This document shows, in pieces, positions 7,894 through 15,806 of a DNA stretch of 64,000 nt. The stretch is from the NCBI GenBank assembly GCA_043497085.1, contig JBIEKI010000001.1. One strand, given 5' to 3'. Position 1 is the stretch's first letter. Every line of letters begins with the position of its first letter. The notes under the pieces are model-generated. The model had not been told where the DNA came from. It did no database searches and saw nothing but the letters and a program-made list of their open reading frames with translations. This DNA is from Thalassobacillus sp043497085 (GTDB taxonomy: Bacteria > Bacillota > Bacilli > Bacillales > Halobacillaceae). A program made the translations under genes and the position numbers.

Positions 7894-8913
7894 GTGGAAG
7901 ACTATCAAGTAATTGAACCCAGCCGTATTGACCGTTTGAAAATGACTGTCCCTTCCAGTATTTACAATATCTATCATCATTTGCTTAAAAAGCACTCCCG
8001 GCAGCAGGCAGCAGACCTGACCAAAAATTATTGCATGCATGCCAATTTTCCACCGGAAGAACAGGTCGTCGCATTAGAATTTTTATATATGAATGGTTTT
8101 TTTGAAGAAGTTCAGGTGCTGCTGGAAACGGGAAAAATAACAGCACCTTATGATCTTTTTTATCGACTGCTATATAAAAGGAAATTTGGATGGCCTATGT
8201 CCAGGCAGGAAGTACGAAGATTGAGGAATTGGAAACAGGATCAAGCTGCGGCAGAGACATTACGTTTATTTATGCTTGTTTACCATCATTATGATAGCAA
8301 GCAGTTTGGAAGCCTGGATAATTATATCGATGATATCTATATGGCGATGCATTACATCGATAAACCGCTGGTTAAGTATTATTTTCAGCTTCGTTTTGAT
8401 GAATTGATGTTTCAACATCACTGGAAATCAAACATGGGGATGATCGCAAAAAAATATGCCTACAGGGTTATTAATTCAACGTTGTCTTCAGAAAAACAAT
8501 CCGGTATGTATCATCACCTTGCATTGATAGAAGTATTCGATGACTATAGTTCAGCAATGCATTATTTGGATACCTCCATACAGATTGCAGAAGACAGCAA
8601 GTTGACCTCCTCTCTTTACGAATTGAGAGAAAGATCATTACCATTTATTGCTGCTTTCCATCGTAAAACAGAGGGTGTCAAAACAATTGATCCAGTGGAA
8701 GCGGCCCATCTGGCAATCGCCGAGGGAAGAATGAAGGAAGCTGAAGAATTCTTATCATCTCTCTCATCTTTGACTCCTTTCCAGGAAACCTATTTAGGAG
8801 TAGCACGTAATGATCGGTTGTTGCTTAATAGAGCCTATCAACGCTTCAAAAATGAGTATGGAGATCACTTTTTTGCCCGCTTGCCTTACTATTATTTAAA
8901 ATATTTGAAATGA
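7894..8913 (+). CDS. AimR-like arbitrium peptide receptor lacking the HTH domain
   Basis: 339 aa, entirely helical TPR-like repeats. The region KNYCMHANFPPEEQVVAL and the following YMNGFFEEVQVLL align closely with the phage phi3T AimR segment KDYCLNLDVKTKAARSALEY...MFFEIEDVL. The later FMLVYHHYDSKQFG, HHLALIEVFDDYSSAMHYLD and C-terminal FFARLPYYYLKYL also match AimR positions. AimR proteins carry about 60 extra N-terminal residues with the DNA-binding helix-turn-helix; here only about 30 residues precede the matching region, and no HTH is encoded upstream. GTG 7894 was chosen over GTG 7888 because AAGGTG lies 5 nt upstream. The AimP-like gene starts 14 nt downstream. Neighbours are chromosomal, with no phage genes. 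Probably a host-owned peptide receptor acting through a protein or RNA partner (inference). Confidence 0.75.
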   Translation: MEDYQVIEPSRIDRLKMTVPSSIYNIYHHLLKKHSRQQAADLTKNYCMHANFPPEEQVVALEFLYMNGFFEEVQVLLETGKITAPYDLFYRLLYKRKFGWPMSRQEVRRLRNWKQDQAAAETLRLFMLVYHHYDSKQFGSLDNYIDDIYMAMHYIDKPLVKYYFQLRFDELMFQHHWKSNMGMIAKKYAYRVINSTLSSEKQSGMYHHLALIEVFDDYSSAMHYLDTSIQIAEDSKLTSSLYELRERSLPFIAAFHRKTEGVKTIDPVEAAHLAIAEGRMKEAEEFLSSLSSLTPFQETYLGVARNDRLLLNRAYQRFKNEYGDHFFARLPYYYLKYLK

Positions 8914-8927
8914 AAAGAGGTAAAGTA

Positions 8928-9080
8928 ATGAAAAAGCTAATGGTACTTGCTTTACTACTTTCATTGTTTAGCACTATTGGCGTGGTGGACAACCCTGAAA
9001 GTGACGTCCTGCTCCATATGGATAGTAAAGTAATGGTAAACCATGATCCGGGAGACGGTGGTATGGGAAGCTGGAAATAA
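8928..9080 (+). CDS. AimP-like secreted signalling pre-peptide
   Basis: 50 aa. N-terminal MKK plus the hydrophobic stretch LMVLALLLSLFSTIGVV forms a Sec signal peptide. A short acidic linker follows, and the C-terminal end is MVNHDPGDGGMGSWK. Size, signal peptide, polar linker, small glycine-rich C-terminal end, and position 14 nt after an aimR-like gene match the aimR-aimP layout. AimP peptides are exported and trimmed to about six residues; which residues form the mature peptide here is not determinable, though the DPGDGG stretch is a candidate. AGAGGT precedes ATG 8928. A terminator follows immediately, so the two genes form a closed transcription unit. Confidence 0.65.
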   Translation: MKKLMVLALLLSLFSTIGVVDNPESDVLLHMDSKVMVNHDPGDGGMGSWK

Positions 9081-9112
9081 AAAAAGCAGCACAATTTGCT
9101 ACTTTTTTTATT
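9078..9112 (+). terminator. Terminator after AimP-like gene
   Basis: AAAAAAAG/CTTTTTTT and AGCA/TGCT arms with one mismatch surround CAATT. It ends in a T-run and starts at the pre-peptide's stop codon. Confidence 0.75.
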
Positions 9113-9192
9113 ATATAGGAAATTTTAATAGTCAATGATTAGCATCCAGCTCTATAAGTGTGAGCAAGGCGATTGCGCCTTTGGTTTGAAAT

Positions 9193-10365
9193 CTAAAAGA
9201 TATTCAGTTTTTTTATACGTTCCAAGGCTTCCTGGATACGTTCTTTTTCCAGCACCAGTCCTACTCGAATATATCCTTCTCCGTGCTCTCCGAAGCCGAT
9301 GCCCGGGGCGACCAATATTTTTGCTTCTTCAAGCAGCATGTCGGCAAATGAAGCAGATGTATACCCTTCTGGTACTTTCAGCCATGCAAAAAATGATCCT
9401 TCCGGTGCTGCTACATTCCAGCCGATTTCCCGCGCTCCTTCGACCAGCGCTTTCCGTCTGTCCTCATAAAGCTCCACGAGCTCATCGACACCTTCCTGAG
9501 AGGAGGTCAATGCCTCGGCAGCGGCATCCTGAACAGCTCCAAATATACTGCAATAAAAGTGATCCTGGATAATGTTGATTGCTTCTATAACGGAAGGATT
9601 ACCTACGGCAAAAGCGATCCGCCAGCCTGCCATGTTATAGGTTTTTGACATCGTATAAATTTCGATTCCAATATCTTTGGCGCCAGGACGTTCCAGGTAA
9701 CTTACCGGTTTGTTACCATCGAAACCGATCGCTCCATAAGCAAAATCGTGTACGACACATAGATCATTTTCTTCAGCAAATTCAATGGTTTTATCAAAAA
9801 ATTCCTCGGAAGCCATTGCGCCAGTCGGGTTGTTTGGGTAATTGAGCAACAACATCTTTGAGGCTTTTTTCACGTCCTCTGGAATATCGTCATAAACCGG
9901 CAGGAAGTTATTTTTTTCTAATAATGGCATCTTGTGCATCGGGACATTAGCCATGGCTGGACCGGACCAGTAATCTGGATAACCGGGATCCGGGACGAGC
10001 ATTGTTTCACCGGGGTTCATAAGGGAAAGTGGAAGCTCGACAAGACCGGCTTTTGCACCGAACAATAAAGCCACTTCGGTATCCGGGTCGATATCGACCC
10101 CGTATTCACGCTGGTAGAATTCAGCGACAGCATTTAACAAGTTCTTCTTGCCTCGGAATGGCGGGTATTTATGGTTTTCTATTTCTTCTGAAGCCTCCTG
10201 CAGCCGTTTGATTACATGAGGAGGAGTAGGTTTGTCAGGGCTTCCCTGTCCCAGGTTGATGACATCGTGCCCTTCTGCAACCGCTTTTTCCATACGGTTA
10301 GCTAAAACAGCAAAAAATTGTTCCGGCAATTGCTTTAACATATCAGAATGAGGGAAAGTTTTCAT
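9193..10365 (-). CDS. mtnE: PLP-dependent aminotransferase, methionine salvage type
   Basis: 390 aa from ATG 10365 (AAAGGATGG about 10 nt upstream). Fold-type I aminotransferase: LFGAKAGLVE and the PDPGYPDYW loop bind PLP, NYPNNPTGA carries the substrate/PLP Asn, and SKTYNMAGWRIAF carries the Schiff-base Lys; the Arg of the C-terminal IRVGLVL is the carboxylate ligand. In B. subtilis the equivalent gene (mtnE, ykrV) is divergent from mtnU exactly as here. MtnE converts ketomethylthiobutyrate to methionine in the cytoplasm. No other mtn gene is in the window and no SAM riboswitch is visible. Confidence 0.75.
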   Translation of the reverse strand: MKTFPHSDMLKQLPEQFFAVLANRMEKAVAEGHDVINLGQGSPDKPTPPHVIKRLQEASEEIENHKYPPFRGKKNLLNAVAEFYQREYGVDIDPDTEVALLFGAKAGLVELPLSLMNPGETMLVPDPGYPDYWSGPAMANVPMHKMPLLEKNNFLPVYDDIPEDVKKASKMLLLNYPNNPTGAMASEEFFDKTIEFAEENDLCVVHDFAYGAIGFDGNKPVSYLERPGAKDIGIEIYTMSKTYNMAGWRIAFAVGNPSVIEAINIIQDHFYCSIFGAVQDAAAEALTSSQEGVDELVELYEDRRKALVEGAREIGWNVAAPEGSFFAWLKVPEGYTSASFADMLLEEAKILVAPGIGFGEHGEGYIRVGLVLEKERIQEALERIKKLNIF

Positions 10366-10477
10366 AATAGATGAGCCATCCTTTAACATGAATTTTCTTA
10401 AACTTCTTTCAATTTAATGGTTAAAATGGTATAACGAAAATTAACATTTGTAAAGGAATGAATGGGGGATGATAGTG

Positions 10478-11260
10478 ATGAAATGGAAGGTAGCATGTCT
10501 ACAGATGGATATTGCTTATGGAGATCCGGAGAAAAATTATAAGGAAGCAGAAAAATGGATAGCAAACGCGGCATCCGAGGCTAATGTGGTAGTGTTGCCA
10601 GAAATGTGGACCACTGGGTACGATTTGACTCGTCTGGATGAAATTGCTGACAAAGAAGCCAGACGTTCAATTGAATTTTTACAAGAACAAGCGGTTAAAC
10701 ATCGGGTTCATTTAATTGGAGGATCTGTCGCCAATGAAGAAGGGGACGGGGTCCGGAATACATTGCTGATTGTGGATCGCAACGGTCAGCTTATCCATAA
10801 ATACAGCAAACTGCATTTATTCCAGCTGATGGATGAACATCTCTACCTGGAAGCAGGGAAAGATGAAAGTGGCTTTGAATTGGATGGGGAATCTGTAGCC
10901 GGGTTCATCTGTTATGATCTCCGCTTTCCAGAATGGATGAGTAAGCCTGTCCAACAGGGAGCAAAAGCATTGTTCGTGGTAGCGGAGTGGCCAGCTCCTC
11001 GTGTCAATCATTGGCGTGTACTGCTCCAGGCAAGAGCGATTGAGAATCAATGCTATGTGGTTGCCTGCAATAGGATCGGTGCCGATCCTAAAAATAAGTT
11101 TGCCGGTCATTCGATGATCATTGACCCTTGGGGGGGGATCATAGCCGAAGGAGGAGACGAAGAGGAAATTGTGACTGGTGAAGTTGATTTGAGTGAAGTA
11201 GAAGAAATAAGGAAAAGAATTCCTATTTTCGATGATCGGAGACCAAAACGATATAGATAA
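10478..11260 (+). CDS. mtnU: Carbon-nitrogen hydrolase of methionine salvage
   Basis: 260 aa nitrilase-superfamily protein. The catalytic triad is visible: Glu42 (VVLPEMWTTGYDL), Lys in HKYSKLHLF (about 114) and Cys in GFICYDLRFPE (about 147). Homologous to MtnU/YkrU and to omega-amidase, which would hydrolyse the ketoglutaramate made when glutamine is the amino donor for MtnE; this matches the divergent mtnE neighbour. Of the clustered starts, ATG 10478 has the best spacing from GGGGGAT; ATG 10469 directly abuts that site. Confidence 0.8.
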   Translation: MKWKVACLQMDIAYGDPEKNYKEAEKWIANAASEANVVVLPEMWTTGYDLTRLDEIADKEARRSIEFLQEQAVKHRVHLIGGSVANEEGDGVRNTLLIVDRNGQLIHKYSKLHLFQLMDEHLYLEAGKDESGFELDGESVAGFICYDLRFPEWMSKPVQQGAKALFVVAEWPAPRVNHWRVLLQARAIENQCYVVACNRIGADPKNKFAGHSMIIDPWGGIIAEGGDEEEIVTGEVDLSEVEEIRKRIPIFDDRRPKRYR

Positions 11261-11270
11261 TACAGGAGAA

Positions 11271-11307
11271 AGCTGGCTTGGAAAGATTACTCCAAGCCGG
11301 CTTTTTT
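11271..11307 (+). terminator. Terminator after mtnU
   Basis: AGCTGGCTTGGA pairs with TCCAAGCCGGCT around AAGATTAC, then six T residues. Confidence 0.9.
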
Positions 11308-11401
11308 AAAAAAATCGTGTGAGTTTTTTACTATTCTTACAGGAATTTCATATCGAATCGTTTATAATGATGATAATACATTTTATAAGGGGTTTCTTCT
11401 C

Positions 11402-12835
11402 ATGTTGGATAAAATAGAAACGCAAGGGGCATTCATGAATGCTTTTAACCAGGCGTTCATAGGTATGGCAATTGTAAATATGGATGGAAACTTTATGATG
11501 GTAAATCGATCGTTCTGTAAGATATTGGGCTTTACGGAAGAAGAACTATTGCAAAAGAATGTTATGGATTTGACACCGCCTGAGGATTTCAAATTGGTAG
11601 CTTGTCAATTCCAGCGGCTGGCCGAGGAAGAAATAGAAGCTTTTGAAATAGTAAAGCGTTGTTATACAAATAATGGTGGAATGATATGGGGCCGGCTAAG
11701 TATTTCTGTTTACAAGGATGAATCGAAGGAATCTCATCTGATCATCCAGCTGCAGGATATCACTGAACGGAAGCTGGAAGAAGAAGAACTTATGATCCGG
11801 GAAAGGGAATTCCGTAAACTGGTGGAAGGTGCTCCTGATGCTATGGCAATTCATGACGCGGAGCAGATCTTATATATCAATCAGGCAGCTACAGAGACAT
11901 TAGGGGTCAAGGCGGAAGATGTCATCGGTCAGCCATTATCCGATTTCATTTTTAAAGAAGACTGGTTATGGTACCGGGGAAAGTTAGTCGAAGCTCTAGA
12001 AAATGGGGAAGTGGGCGGGATTTTTGATATTCGGCTTGTCTTACCCTCCGGGGAAACAATGGATGTTTCGAGTACTGGATCTATCATCGAATACCAGGGA
12101 AGAAAAGCGATGCAAGCCGTTTTCCGGAATAATTCAGCTCAAAAAGAGTTTGAGACGAAAAGCAACTATTTGCTTCAGCAGTATGAAAAAATGAACCTTG
12201 TCGGTGAGCTCGCAGCGGGTATCGCCCATGAAATCAAAAATCCTTTGACGATATTGAAAGGGTTCATTCAATTACTCGACATCAGTAAGCATAAGCATGA
12301 GCATACGCAATATGAAAGCCTTATGTTCTCAGAGATAGATCGTATCCACCTGATGGTCAATGAATTTCTTACGCTGGCCAAGCCTTCTGAAGAAGATATG
12401 AAGCCTATTGATCTCCATGTCGCCCTCAAACAGACGATCAGTTTGATGCATGCCCATGCAGCAAGTAATAAGGTTACGATTCAATTTGAAGAAAATACCT
12501 CCTTACCTTTGGTCCATGGGATTGAAAATAAATTGAAACAAGCATTTATAAATATTATAAAAAATGCCATTGAAGCGATGCATGAAGGCGGGCGTCTTCG
12601 TATCATAATCGATCAATGTAAGGACAAAATGAAAATTAGCTTTGCGGATGAAGGATGCGGGATGACAGAAGAAGAGCTAAGGAAAATTACCACCCCATTT
12701 TTCACTACGAAGTCGGATGGCACAGGCCTTGGAATGATGATTACAAATAATATTGTCGAGAGTCACAACGGGAAATTGATGGTTGAAAGTAAAGTTGGCG
12801 CAGGTACAACCATAGCTATCGCCTTTCCTTTATAA
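11402..12835 (+). CDS. PAS-PAS sensor histidine kinase (sporulation-kinase type)
   Basis: 477 aa, no membrane segments. PAS 1 at about 10-118 ends in DITERK. PAS 2 at about 132-255 starts FRKLVEGAPDAMAIHD. The dimerisation/phosphoacceptor domain has LAAGIAHEIKNPL with His about 276. The HATPase domain runs to the C terminus with N box (NIIKNAIEAM), G1 (DEGCGM) and G2 (GTGLGM). The HEIKNPLT box and cytosolic PAS-only sensor resemble B. subtilis KinA/KinE/KinC-type kinases feeding Spo0F/Spo0A; with Sda encoded elsewhere in the window this is plausible but not proven. Orphan: no response regulator adjacent. Confidence 0.85.
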   Translation: MLDKIETQGAFMNAFNQAFIGMAIVNMDGNFMMVNRSFCKILGFTEEELLQKNVMDLTPPEDFKLVACQFQRLAEEEIEAFEIVKRCYTNNGGMIWGRLSISVYKDESKESHLIIQLQDITERKLEEEELMIREREFRKLVEGAPDAMAIHDAEQILYINQAATETLGVKAEDVIGQPLSDFIFKEDWLWYRGKLVEALENGEVGGIFDIRLVLPSGETMDVSSTGSIIEYQGRKAMQAVFRNNSAQKEFETKSNYLLQQYEKMNLVGELAAGIAHEIKNPLTILKGFIQLLDISKHKHEHTQYESLMFSEIDRIHLMVNEFLTLAKPSEEDMKPIDLHVALKQTISLMHAHAASNKVTIQFEENTSLPLVHGIENKLKQAFINIIKNAIEAMHEGGRLRIIIDQCKDKMKISFADEGCGMTEEELRKITTPFFTTKSDGTGLGMMITNNIVESHNGKLMVESKVGAGTTIAIAFPL

Positions 12836-12849
12836 CAAGTCAGTAGAAT

Positions 12850-12882
12850 AAGCGGGTACCTTTCAGGAGGACCCGCTTTTTT
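12850..12882 (+). terminator. Terminator after histidine kinase gene
   Basis: AAGCGGGT pairs with ACCCGCTT across a partly paired interior, followed by T residues. It may also stop transcription of the converging sspH. Confidence 0.8.
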
Positions 12883-12919
12883 CATCCCATCAACTTAACA
12901 CCTTAAGTGGCCGATGTAT

Positions 12920-13099
12920 TTACTGTTCCTGCAACCCTCGTAGACCTACTTCCATTTCTTCCTCTGGACTATCTAATGGATAAATTCTTGCTGTTTCATT
13001 TTTTTCATCCACATGCTGGATATAAATCGGCACGCCATTATATGTGACGTCAATCATAGTAGGTGCTTCTGTTATTTCTATTGCTCGATGTGTTTGCAT
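12920..13099 (-). CDS. sspH: Small acid-soluble spore protein, H family
   Basis: 59 aa. The sequence MQTHRAIEITEAPTM, IDVTYNGVPIYIQHVDE, ARIYPLDSPEEEMEV and GLRGLQEQ follows the SspH pattern (RA-x-EI-x-x-SPTM-x-x-VTYNG-x-x-x-YIQ-x-VDE...ARIYPLD-x-PE). Made in the forespore and packed in the mature spore core, so it marks an endospore former. Start ATG 13099 after GAGGTGGAACT. Expression would normally need a forespore sigma factor; I cannot define the promoter. Converges with the histidine kinase gene. Confidence 0.9.
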   Translation of the reverse strand: MQTHRAIEITEAPTMIDVTYNGVPIYIQHVDEKNETARIYPLDSPEEEMEVGLRGLQEQ

Positions 13100-13214
13100 A
13101 GTTCCACCTCAACTTATTTTTCATTAGTTTGATTACCTAATGGAAATTTATGCAGATTTGAATAATCTCACCAATCGTTTAACACGCTACCTTACTAAAA
13201 TTTCCAATTAGTGA

Positions 13215-13244
13215 TTGACAGACATTTTAGAAAACGATTACAAT
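13215..13244 (+). promoter_or_regulatory. Promoter of hutP with overlapping cre box
   Basis: TTGACA (13215-13220) and TACAAT (13239-13244) are separated by 18 bp. AGAAAACGATTACA at 13229-13242 matches the CcpA cre consensus TGWAANCGNTNWCA at 13 of 14 positions and covers the spacer and -10, consistent with glucose repression of hut as in B. subtilis. Confidence 0.7.
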
Positions 13245-13296
13245 TAAAGTAGCTATTAGTGACTAGAAAAGTTTACAAAAGAAATTTGGTGTACCT

Positions 13297-13734
13297 ATGA
13301 GTCAACGGGTAAAAATCGGTAAGTTAGCTGTGCTGCTTGCAACGCTTGATGAGGAGGAGCTTTCCCCTTTTGAAACACAATTGGAGGATGTGGAGTTCTG
13401 CCTCGGCCGTGCCGGGTCAATGAACATGCAAAAAGTGATTTCGGCTGTAGAAACGGCTGCAAAGCGGCAACAGATCATATCCGAGGAAGTGTACCGGGAA
13501 ACGCATTCACTTTACCATGCCATCCTGGAAGCATTAGAGGGTGTAACCAGAGGGCAGATAGCCATCGGTGATATGATGCGTACAGTTGGTTTGAAGTTCG
13601 CTGTGGTAAGGGGTAAACCTTATGACCGTAATGGAGAAGGAGAATGGATCGCCGTTGCTTTTTACGGTACGATCGGAGCACCTGTGAAAGGGCTCGAGCA
13701 CGAAACGATGGGCTTAGGAATCAATCATATATAA
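13297..13734 (+). CDS. hutP: HutP, histidine-dependent RNA-binding antiterminator
   Basis: 145 aa, full length for HutP. The protein binds L-histidine and Mg2+ and then NAG-repeat RNA, disrupting the terminator before the hut structural genes. Family sequence is recognisable in RVKIGKLAVLLAT, GRAGSMNMQKVISAVETAAK and the C-terminal WIAVAFYGTIGAPVKGLEHE, which contains metal and histidine ligands. Start ATG 13297 lacks a strong AGGAGG. The next feature is the terminator at 13762 followed by hutH, as in B. subtilis. Confidence 0.92.
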   Translation: MSQRVKIGKLAVLLATLDEEELSPFETQLEDVEFCLGRAGSMNMQKVISAVETAAKRQQIISEEVYRETHSLYHAILEALEGVTRGQIAIGDMMRTVGLKFAVVRGKPYDRNGEGEWIAVAFYGTIGAPVKGLEHETMGLGINHI

Positions 13735-13761
13735 GAACGTTGCCTAAAGTAATCAGTTGAT

Positions 13762-13806
13762 AGGAGGCGACATTGGCTTTCATATGCCATTGTCGTCTCC
13801 TTTTTC
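13762..13806 (+). terminator. HutP-controlled terminator between hutP and hutH
   Basis: AGGAGGCGACATTGGC pairs with GCCATTGTCGTCTCCT (two mismatches) around TTTCATAT and is followed by TTTTT. Its position 27 bp after hutP and ahead of hutH matches the B. subtilis hut regulatory terminator; adjacent AG triplets could serve HutP. Confidence 0.85.
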
Positions 13807-13827
13807 ATATTCAAAAAAGGAGTGAGG

Positions 13828-15351
13828 ATGATGGTAGAGTTAAATGGAAAATCATTAACTATAAGTGATATCAAGCGTGTCTGTATAGATGGGGAAGAAG
13901 TCAGCATTTCAGAAGATAGTTTAAAAGCTGTCCGAAAGGGACGGAAGGCTGTCGAAAAAATTGTCGAGGAACACCGCACGGTTTATGGGATTAATACCGG
14001 TTTTGGAAAATTCAGTGATGTATCGATTGAAGAAGGGGATGTCAATGAGCTGCAGCTGCACTTGATACGGTCGCATGCCTGTGGCGTGGGAGATCCATTC
14101 CCCGAAGTCGTAGCACGTGCCATGGTATTGCTGCGGTTGAATACGTTGCTAAAAGGGTTTTCAGGTGTGAGAGAAGTAGTGGTGAAGCGGCTCTGCCAGC
14201 TCGTGAACGAAAGAGTTCATCCTGTCATCCCAAGCCAGGGATCACTGGGTGCTTCAGGTGATTTAGCACCGCTGTCTCACTTGGCACTTGTATTGATCGG
14301 GGAAGGCCGTGTTTATTTTCAAGGAAAAGAAATGCCGGCTGCAGAGGCCCTGGAAACAATCGGGTTAGCACCAATAAAGCTTAAAGCGAAGGAAGGGCTG
14401 GCACTCATCAATGGTACGCAGGCGATGACCGCGATGGGAGCGATCAATATTATTGAAGCGGAACGACTGGCTATGCAAAGTGAATGGATTGCAGCCATGA
14501 CGATGGAAGGATTGCATGGCATCATGGATGCCTTCCACCCTGCCATTCATGAGGCGCGTGGCTATCGTGAACAGGTGGACGTTGCTGCACGAATGAGAAG
14601 GCTGCTGGCTGATAGTAATTTGACCACAAGGCAAGGGGAGAAAAGGGTGCAGGATGCTTATTCGATCCGTTGCATTCCACAAGTCCATGGAGCTTCCTGG
14701 CAAAGTCTTGCCTATGTCCATGACAAGTTGGAAATAGAAGCGAATGCCGCGACGGATAATCCATTAATTTTTGAAGATGGAGGAGTGGTCGTCTCTGGCG
14801 GGAATTTTCACGGGCAGCCGATTGCGCTGGCGATGGATTTCATGAAAGTAGCTGTGGCAGAATTGGCAAATATCTCAGAACGCAGGGTGGAGCGGCTTGT
14901 TAACCCACAGCTGAATGACCTGCCGCCTTTTTTAAGTCCGAATCCAGGCTTGCAGTCCGGGGCGATGATTATGCAATATTCAGCTGCATCGCTCGTTTCG
15001 GAAAACAAGACACTTGCCCATCCGGCAAGCGTCGATTCGATTCCTTCTTCTGCTAATCAGGAAGATCATGTCAGTATGGGAACAATCGCTGCGCGTCATG
15101 CGTATCAGATCATCGCTAATTTACGCCGTGTCCTTGCGGTTGAACTGATTTGTGCCATGCAGGCGGTCGAACACAGGGGAGTGGAGCACATGGCTGCTGC
15201 AACCAGAGATTTGTATGAGGAAGTACGGACTTTCATTCCATCGATTGAGGAAGACCGAGTGTTTGCTAATGATATTGAACGCCTGGCTGTCTGGTTAAAA
15301 GAGGGCGATTTTGTCTGGGATTTAACCTCCCAAACTGTTCCTACTAATTAA
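13828..15351 (+). CDS. hutH: Histidine ammonia-lyase
   Basis: 507 aa from ATG 13828, 6 nt after AAAAAGGAG. Converts L-histidine to urocanate and ammonia, the first step of histidine degradation in the cytoplasm. The self-cyclising Ala-Ser-Gly triad of the MIO cofactor is in SLGASGDLAPLSH (about residue 142), with the family signature around it. NFHGQP and QYSAASLVSENKTL form the rest of the active site. Only hutP-hutH are present; hutU, hutI, hutG and hutM do not follow, so the rest of the pathway must be elsewhere or missing. Confidence 0.95.
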   Translation: MMVELNGKSLTISDIKRVCIDGEEVSISEDSLKAVRKGRKAVEKIVEEHRTVYGINTGFGKFSDVSIEEGDVNELQLHLIRSHACGVGDPFPEVVARAMVLLRLNTLLKGFSGVREVVVKRLCQLVNERVHPVIPSQGSLGASGDLAPLSHLALVLIGEGRVYFQGKEMPAAEALETIGLAPIKLKAKEGLALINGTQAMTAMGAINIIEAERLAMQSEWIAAMTMEGLHGIMDAFHPAIHEARGYREQVDVAARMRRLLADSNLTTRQGEKRVQDAYSIRCIPQVHGASWQSLAYVHDKLEIEANAATDNPLIFEDGGVVVSGGNFHGQPIALAMDFMKVAVAELANISERRVERLVNPQLNDLPPFLSPNPGLQSGAMIMQYSAASLVSENKTLAHPASVDSIPSSANQEDHVSMGTIAARHAYQIIANLRRVLAVELICAMQAVEHRGVEHMAAATRDLYEEVRTFIPSIEEDRVFANDIERLAVWLKEGDFVWDLTSQTVPTN

Positions 15352-15366
15352 TGGCTAAAAAGAAAA

Positions 15367-15392
15367 CAGGCAAGCTGATATCAGCTTGCCTG
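15367..15392. terminator. Palindromic terminator between hutH and DUF779 gene
   Basis: A perfect 26-bp palindrome, CAGGCAAGCTGAT joined to ATCAGCTTGCCTG. It sits between converging genes; flanking T/A runs are short, so strength is uncertain. Confidence 0.65.
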
Positions 15393-15404
15393 CTATTTGT
15401 GCGC

Positions 15405-15773
15405 TTAGAGTGCTCCTTCTGATTTAAGCTCCTGGTATTCCTCATCTGTAAAAGCGCGGGAACGGCTCAGAAACCTTTTGCCTTCCACACCTTCCAGTGA
15501 AAACATACCTCCACGGCCATCTACCACGTCAATGATCAACTGTGTGTGTTTCCAGTATTCATATTGTTGCTTATTGATGTAAAATGGCGTGTCGCCAATT
15601 TTACCAAGCAGCACATCCTGAGCTCCGATGATCAGGTCCCCATCCGGATAGCACATCGGGGAACTGCCATCACAGCAGCCGCCCGATTGATGGAACATAA
15701 GCGGACCATGTTTTTCTTTCAGTTTTTCGATCAGCTGGAGAGCGGAATCTGTTGCCACTACGCGTTCAACCAT
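15405..15773 (-). CDS. DUF779 protein associated with aldehyde dehydrogenase
   Basis: 122 aa. The conserved DUF779 core is FHQSGGCCDGSSPMC followed by ...DVLLGKIGDTPFYINKQQYEYWKHTQLIIDVVDGRGGMFSLE. The clustered cysteines suggest metal binding. The family is almost always next to an acetaldehyde-type dehydrogenase, as here (33 bp downstream of the dehydrogenase, same strand, so one operon); its biochemical role is unknown. ATG 15773 was chosen because AAGGAG lies 10 nt upstream; the in-frame GTG at 15782 overlaps that site. Confidence 0.8.
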   Translation of the reverse strand: MVERVVATDSALQLIEKLKEKHGPLMFHQSGGCCDGSSPMCYPDGDLIIGAQDVLLGKIGDTPFYINKQQYEYWKHTQLIIDVVDGRGGMFSLEGVEGKRFLSRSRAFTDEEYQELKSEGAL

Positions 15774-15806
15774 CGTATTCACGCTCCTTTTCAAAATCGC
15801 TTGATT

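Noticed and set aside
7888..9080. Prophage around the AimR-like gene
   Set aside because: No integrase, repressor, structural or lysis genes within 20 kb on either side.
9166..9181. Small AAGGCG/CGCCTT hairpin after mtnE as a terminator
   Set aside because: Only a 6-bp stem and no T-run on the minus strand; too weak to call.
10366..10477. SAM (S-box) riboswitch in the mtnE/mtnU intergenic region
   Set aside because: The gap is about 110 bp and shows none of the S-box stems or a terminator.
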